From Burhinus oedicnemus (Eukaryota; Chordata; Aves; Charadriiformes; Burhinidae), in NCBI GenBank assembly GCA_008921705.1, contig VFFE01006056.1, forward strand, positions 311,251-375,250: a DNA stretch of 64,000 nucleotides, given 5' to 3'. The translations under genes and the position numbers were made by a program. Positions within the stretch are counted from its first letter, which is position 1. Every line of letters starts with the position of its first letter. Below the pieces are notes generated by a model. It searched no databases and was not told the origin of the DNA. It saw nothing but the letters and a program-made list of their open reading frames with translations. Positions 62,279-64,000 of this stretch are shown here, one piece after another.

Positions 62279-62463
62279 TGTTGTGGGTTGACCCTGACTG
62301 GATGCTAGGTGCCCACCAAAGCCGCTCTATCACTCTTCTTCCTCAGCTGGACATGAGGAGAGAAAATACAGCGAAAGGCTCGTGGGTCAAGATAAGGATA
62401 GGGAGATCACTCAGCAATTACCGTCACAGGCAAAACAGACTCAACTTGGGGAAATTAATTTAA

Positions 62464-62469
62464 TTTATT
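62464..62469 (-). promoter_or_regulatory. Polyadenylation signal of the LTR (minus strand)
   Basis: TTTATT on the plus strand is AATAAA on the minus strand, inside GGTAATAAATTAAATT. It is placed where the R/U5 border of the LTR would be expected, followed on the minus strand by GT-rich sequence. A plus-strand AATAAA also exists near 62500, but it does not fit the orientation given by the TATA-like box. Confidence 0.55.
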
Positions 62470-62773
62470 ACCAATCCAATCAGAGTATGGTAATGAGAAA
62501 TAAAACCTAAATCTTAAAACACCTTCCCCTCACCCCTCCCTTCTTCCTGGGCTCAACTTCACTCCCCATTTTCTCTACCTCCTCCTCCCGAGCGGCGCAG
62601 GGGGACGGGGAATGGGGGTTGTGGTCAGTTTCTGCCACTCCTTCCCCCTCATGGAGAGGACTCCTCACACTCTTCCCCTGTTCCAGCGTGGGATCCCACT
62701 CATGGGAGACTGTGCTCCGTGAACTTCTCCAACATGAATCCTTTCATGGGGTGCAGTCCTTCAGGAACAGACT

Positions 62774-62995
62774 TGCTCCAGTGTGTGTCCTGTCAGAAGC
62801 CTGCTCCAGTGTGGGCTTCCCATGGGGCCACAGCCTCCTTTGGCCATCCACCTGCTCCGGTGTGGGGTCCTCCATGGGCTCCAGGGTGAATATCTGCTCC
62901 ACTGTGGACCTCCGTGGGCTGCAGGGAGACAGCCTGCCTCACCGTGGTTTTCTCCATAGACTGCAGGGGAATCTCTGCTCTGGTGCATGGAGCAC
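62774..62995 (-). repeat. Degenerate ~41-bp tandem units inside the LTR
   Basis: TGCTCC-GTGTGG-type words open successive units at 62774, 62802, 62853, 62895, 62935 (TGCCTC) and 62976 (TGCTCT). Spacing is 28, 51, 42, 40 and 41 bases. Each unit carries a following CCATGGGCT(G/C)CAG-like word. Two or three more decayed units lie at 62680-62765. On the minus strand the array would be within the transcribed R part of the LTR. Confidence 0.75.
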
Positions 62996-63095
62996 CTCCT
63001 CCCCTCCTTCTTCACTGACCTTGATGTCTGCAGAGTTGTTTCTCTCAATCCTCTTTCCTGGTTCTCACCCTTTTAGTCAACAGTTGTTTTTTCCT

Positions 63096-63110
63096 CTTCT
63101 TAAATATGTT
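63096..63110 (-). promoter_or_regulatory. TATA-like box of the LTR (minus strand)
   Basis: The minus strand reads AACATATTTAAGAAG about 185-195 bases from the LTR's 5' end at 63292. It is the best TATA candidate in the element and sets its orientation together with the AATAAA at 62464-62469. Activity cannot be judged from sequence. Confidence 0.5.
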
Positions 63111-63292
63111 ATCCCAGAGGTGCTACCACCATCGCTGATGGGCTCGTCCTTGGCCAGTGACGGGTCCGTCTTGGAGCCGGCTGACATTGGCTCTGTTGGA
63201 TGTGCAGGAAGCTTCTAGCAGCTTCTTACAGAAGCCACCCCCATAGCTCCCCCCCCCACCCTACCAAACTCTTGCCATGCAAACCCAATACA

Positions 63293-63297
63293 CTAAC
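63293..63297. repeat. Target site duplication, right copy
   Basis: CTAAC, identical to 62274-62278, directly follows the CA end of the LTR. Confidence 0.85.
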
Positions 63298-64000
63298 CTT
63301 TCATGAATACTAGGTATAACACAGATGCAAGGGATATGGGACATGAAACAATTACCTCTCTCCAGTGATGTTAATTTTAGGGGATATATTTTATTCAAAT
63401 CTAAAGTGGTCCAATCATATATATGCATGCCTTGATGCCATTTGGATCTTGCAGGTAGGTCTTATGCTTTATGACAATGCTGGATCCTAGTATTACTGAC
63501 ATTTATGGCCAAAAAAGTATCTTTGGGATTTCACTCTGGAACTCATAGGAAACAAAAATATTGTTCTGAACTTAAACCAGAAATTCTGATCACCAGCAGA
63601 GCTTTTATCTGGTTTTCTTGCCTATGTCTACGTGGCTTCCTACTGTACTATATCTCTACTATATCCGTAGTTCTGTAAATAGAAATTTACCAATGATACC
63701 ACCATAACTTTGCTAATTAATATATATTCACACCATCTTTAAGAGCTGCTAGTAAATTTTGACTCTTCCAGCACATAAATCTACCACGTGCTATGTAGTT
63801 ACTTTCTAAAATGGGAGAGACATCTCGCTTACAACTCACTCACAATCACCCTTCTAGGCTAGTTAAGGTAAGAAGTTTCAAGATATGATTCATCATGATA
63901 TATATGAGATTACACTTTCAAATTCATCCTTGGCTCTGTCTCTTAACATTTTCACTAAGTGCTGAGCTGACAGCTGGTGTCAATGCACAAGCTTTGCATT
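63298..64000. other. Unassigned AT-rich sequence
   Basis: No gene or repeat is recognisable after the LTR, and no retroviral internal sequence is present. Confidence 0.5.

Larger units (their letters stand above)
62279..63292 (-). mobile_element. Solo LTR of an ERVL-like endogenous retrovirus (1014 bp)
   Basis: The element begins with TGTTGTGGGTT and ends with AACCCAATACA, an imperfect terminal inverted repeat with the canonical TG...CA ends, and is flanked by the 5-bp direct repeat CTAAC. Five-base duplications are typical of ERVL-type (class III-like) elements. On the minus strand the order fits an LTR: a TATA-like AACATATTTAAGAAG about 190 bases in, an AATAAA about 825 bases in, then a GT-rich stretch. 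I recognise this LTR type as widespread in neoavian genomes. No gag, pol or env lies on either side, so it is a solo LTR, presumably left by recombination between the two LTRs of a provirus. Open frames across it (199 codons forward, 95 reverse) come from its internal repeat and GC-rich composition and are not viral genes. Confidence 0.88.

Noticed and set aside
62619..63218. 199-codon forward frame inside the LTR
   Set aside because: It arises from the LTR's tandem units read antisense to the element. It is not a viral or host gene.

Overview
This window looks like euchromatic DNA from a bird, probably a neoavian. The evidence is several 5'-truncated CR1 LINEs ending in short ATTCTATG-type tails, very old CR1 and MIR-like SINE relics of the kind shared by amniotes, and one solo LTR of a type I recognise as common in neoavian genomes. 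I found no host protein-coding exon I can name, no tRNA or rRNA gene, no CRISPR array and no bacterial or viral gene cluster. Almost all open frames of 60-220 codons are chance, or are pieces of retroelements. The window is best read as intergenic or intronic sequence.

Layout. 0-2.4 kb: a CA/TA-rich microsatellite, an old CR1 tail, a MIR-like SINE and a CR1 3' end. 5.2-5.7 kb: the only CpG island (about 60 CpG in 480 bases by hand count), the one strong sign of a host promoter, followed at once by a CR1 tail. 6.7 kb: a 20-base assembly gap beside a C-run. 8.6-14.4 kb: two more MIR-like SINEs and a 105-base CR1 tail. 14.4-24.2 kb: unique DNA with one homeodomain-motif-rich block near 19.5 kb. 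24.2-26.8 kb: a strongly decayed CR1 reverse-transcriptase relic split by a younger CR1 on the opposite strand, then another CR1 of a different subfamily. 33.2-34.0 kb: a CR1 with 250 codons still open. 42.1-42.4 kb: a decayed ancient CR1. 43.6 kb: a perfect 12-bp-arm inverted repeat next to an octamer motif. 54.0-54.8 kb: a CR1 with 232 open codons. 56.0-56.4 kb: an AT-rich palindromic tract with a 19-bp tandem repeat. 57.5-58.0 kb: a CR1 closely related to the 33-kb copy. 60.5 kb: a pentamer repeat. 62.3-63.3 kb: a complete solo LTR (1014 bp) with a 5-bp target duplication and an internal array of roughly 41-bp units.

No set of genes works together here. The readable story is layering of retroelements of different ages: ancient CR1 and MIR-like copies, younger CR1 copies including one inside an older one, then the relatively intact LTR. 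I did not find a previously undescribed biological system. The items most worth checking are the orphan CpG island with a YY1-like site over a minus-strand ATG, the 43.6-kb palindrome/octamer block, and the repeat array inside the LTR.
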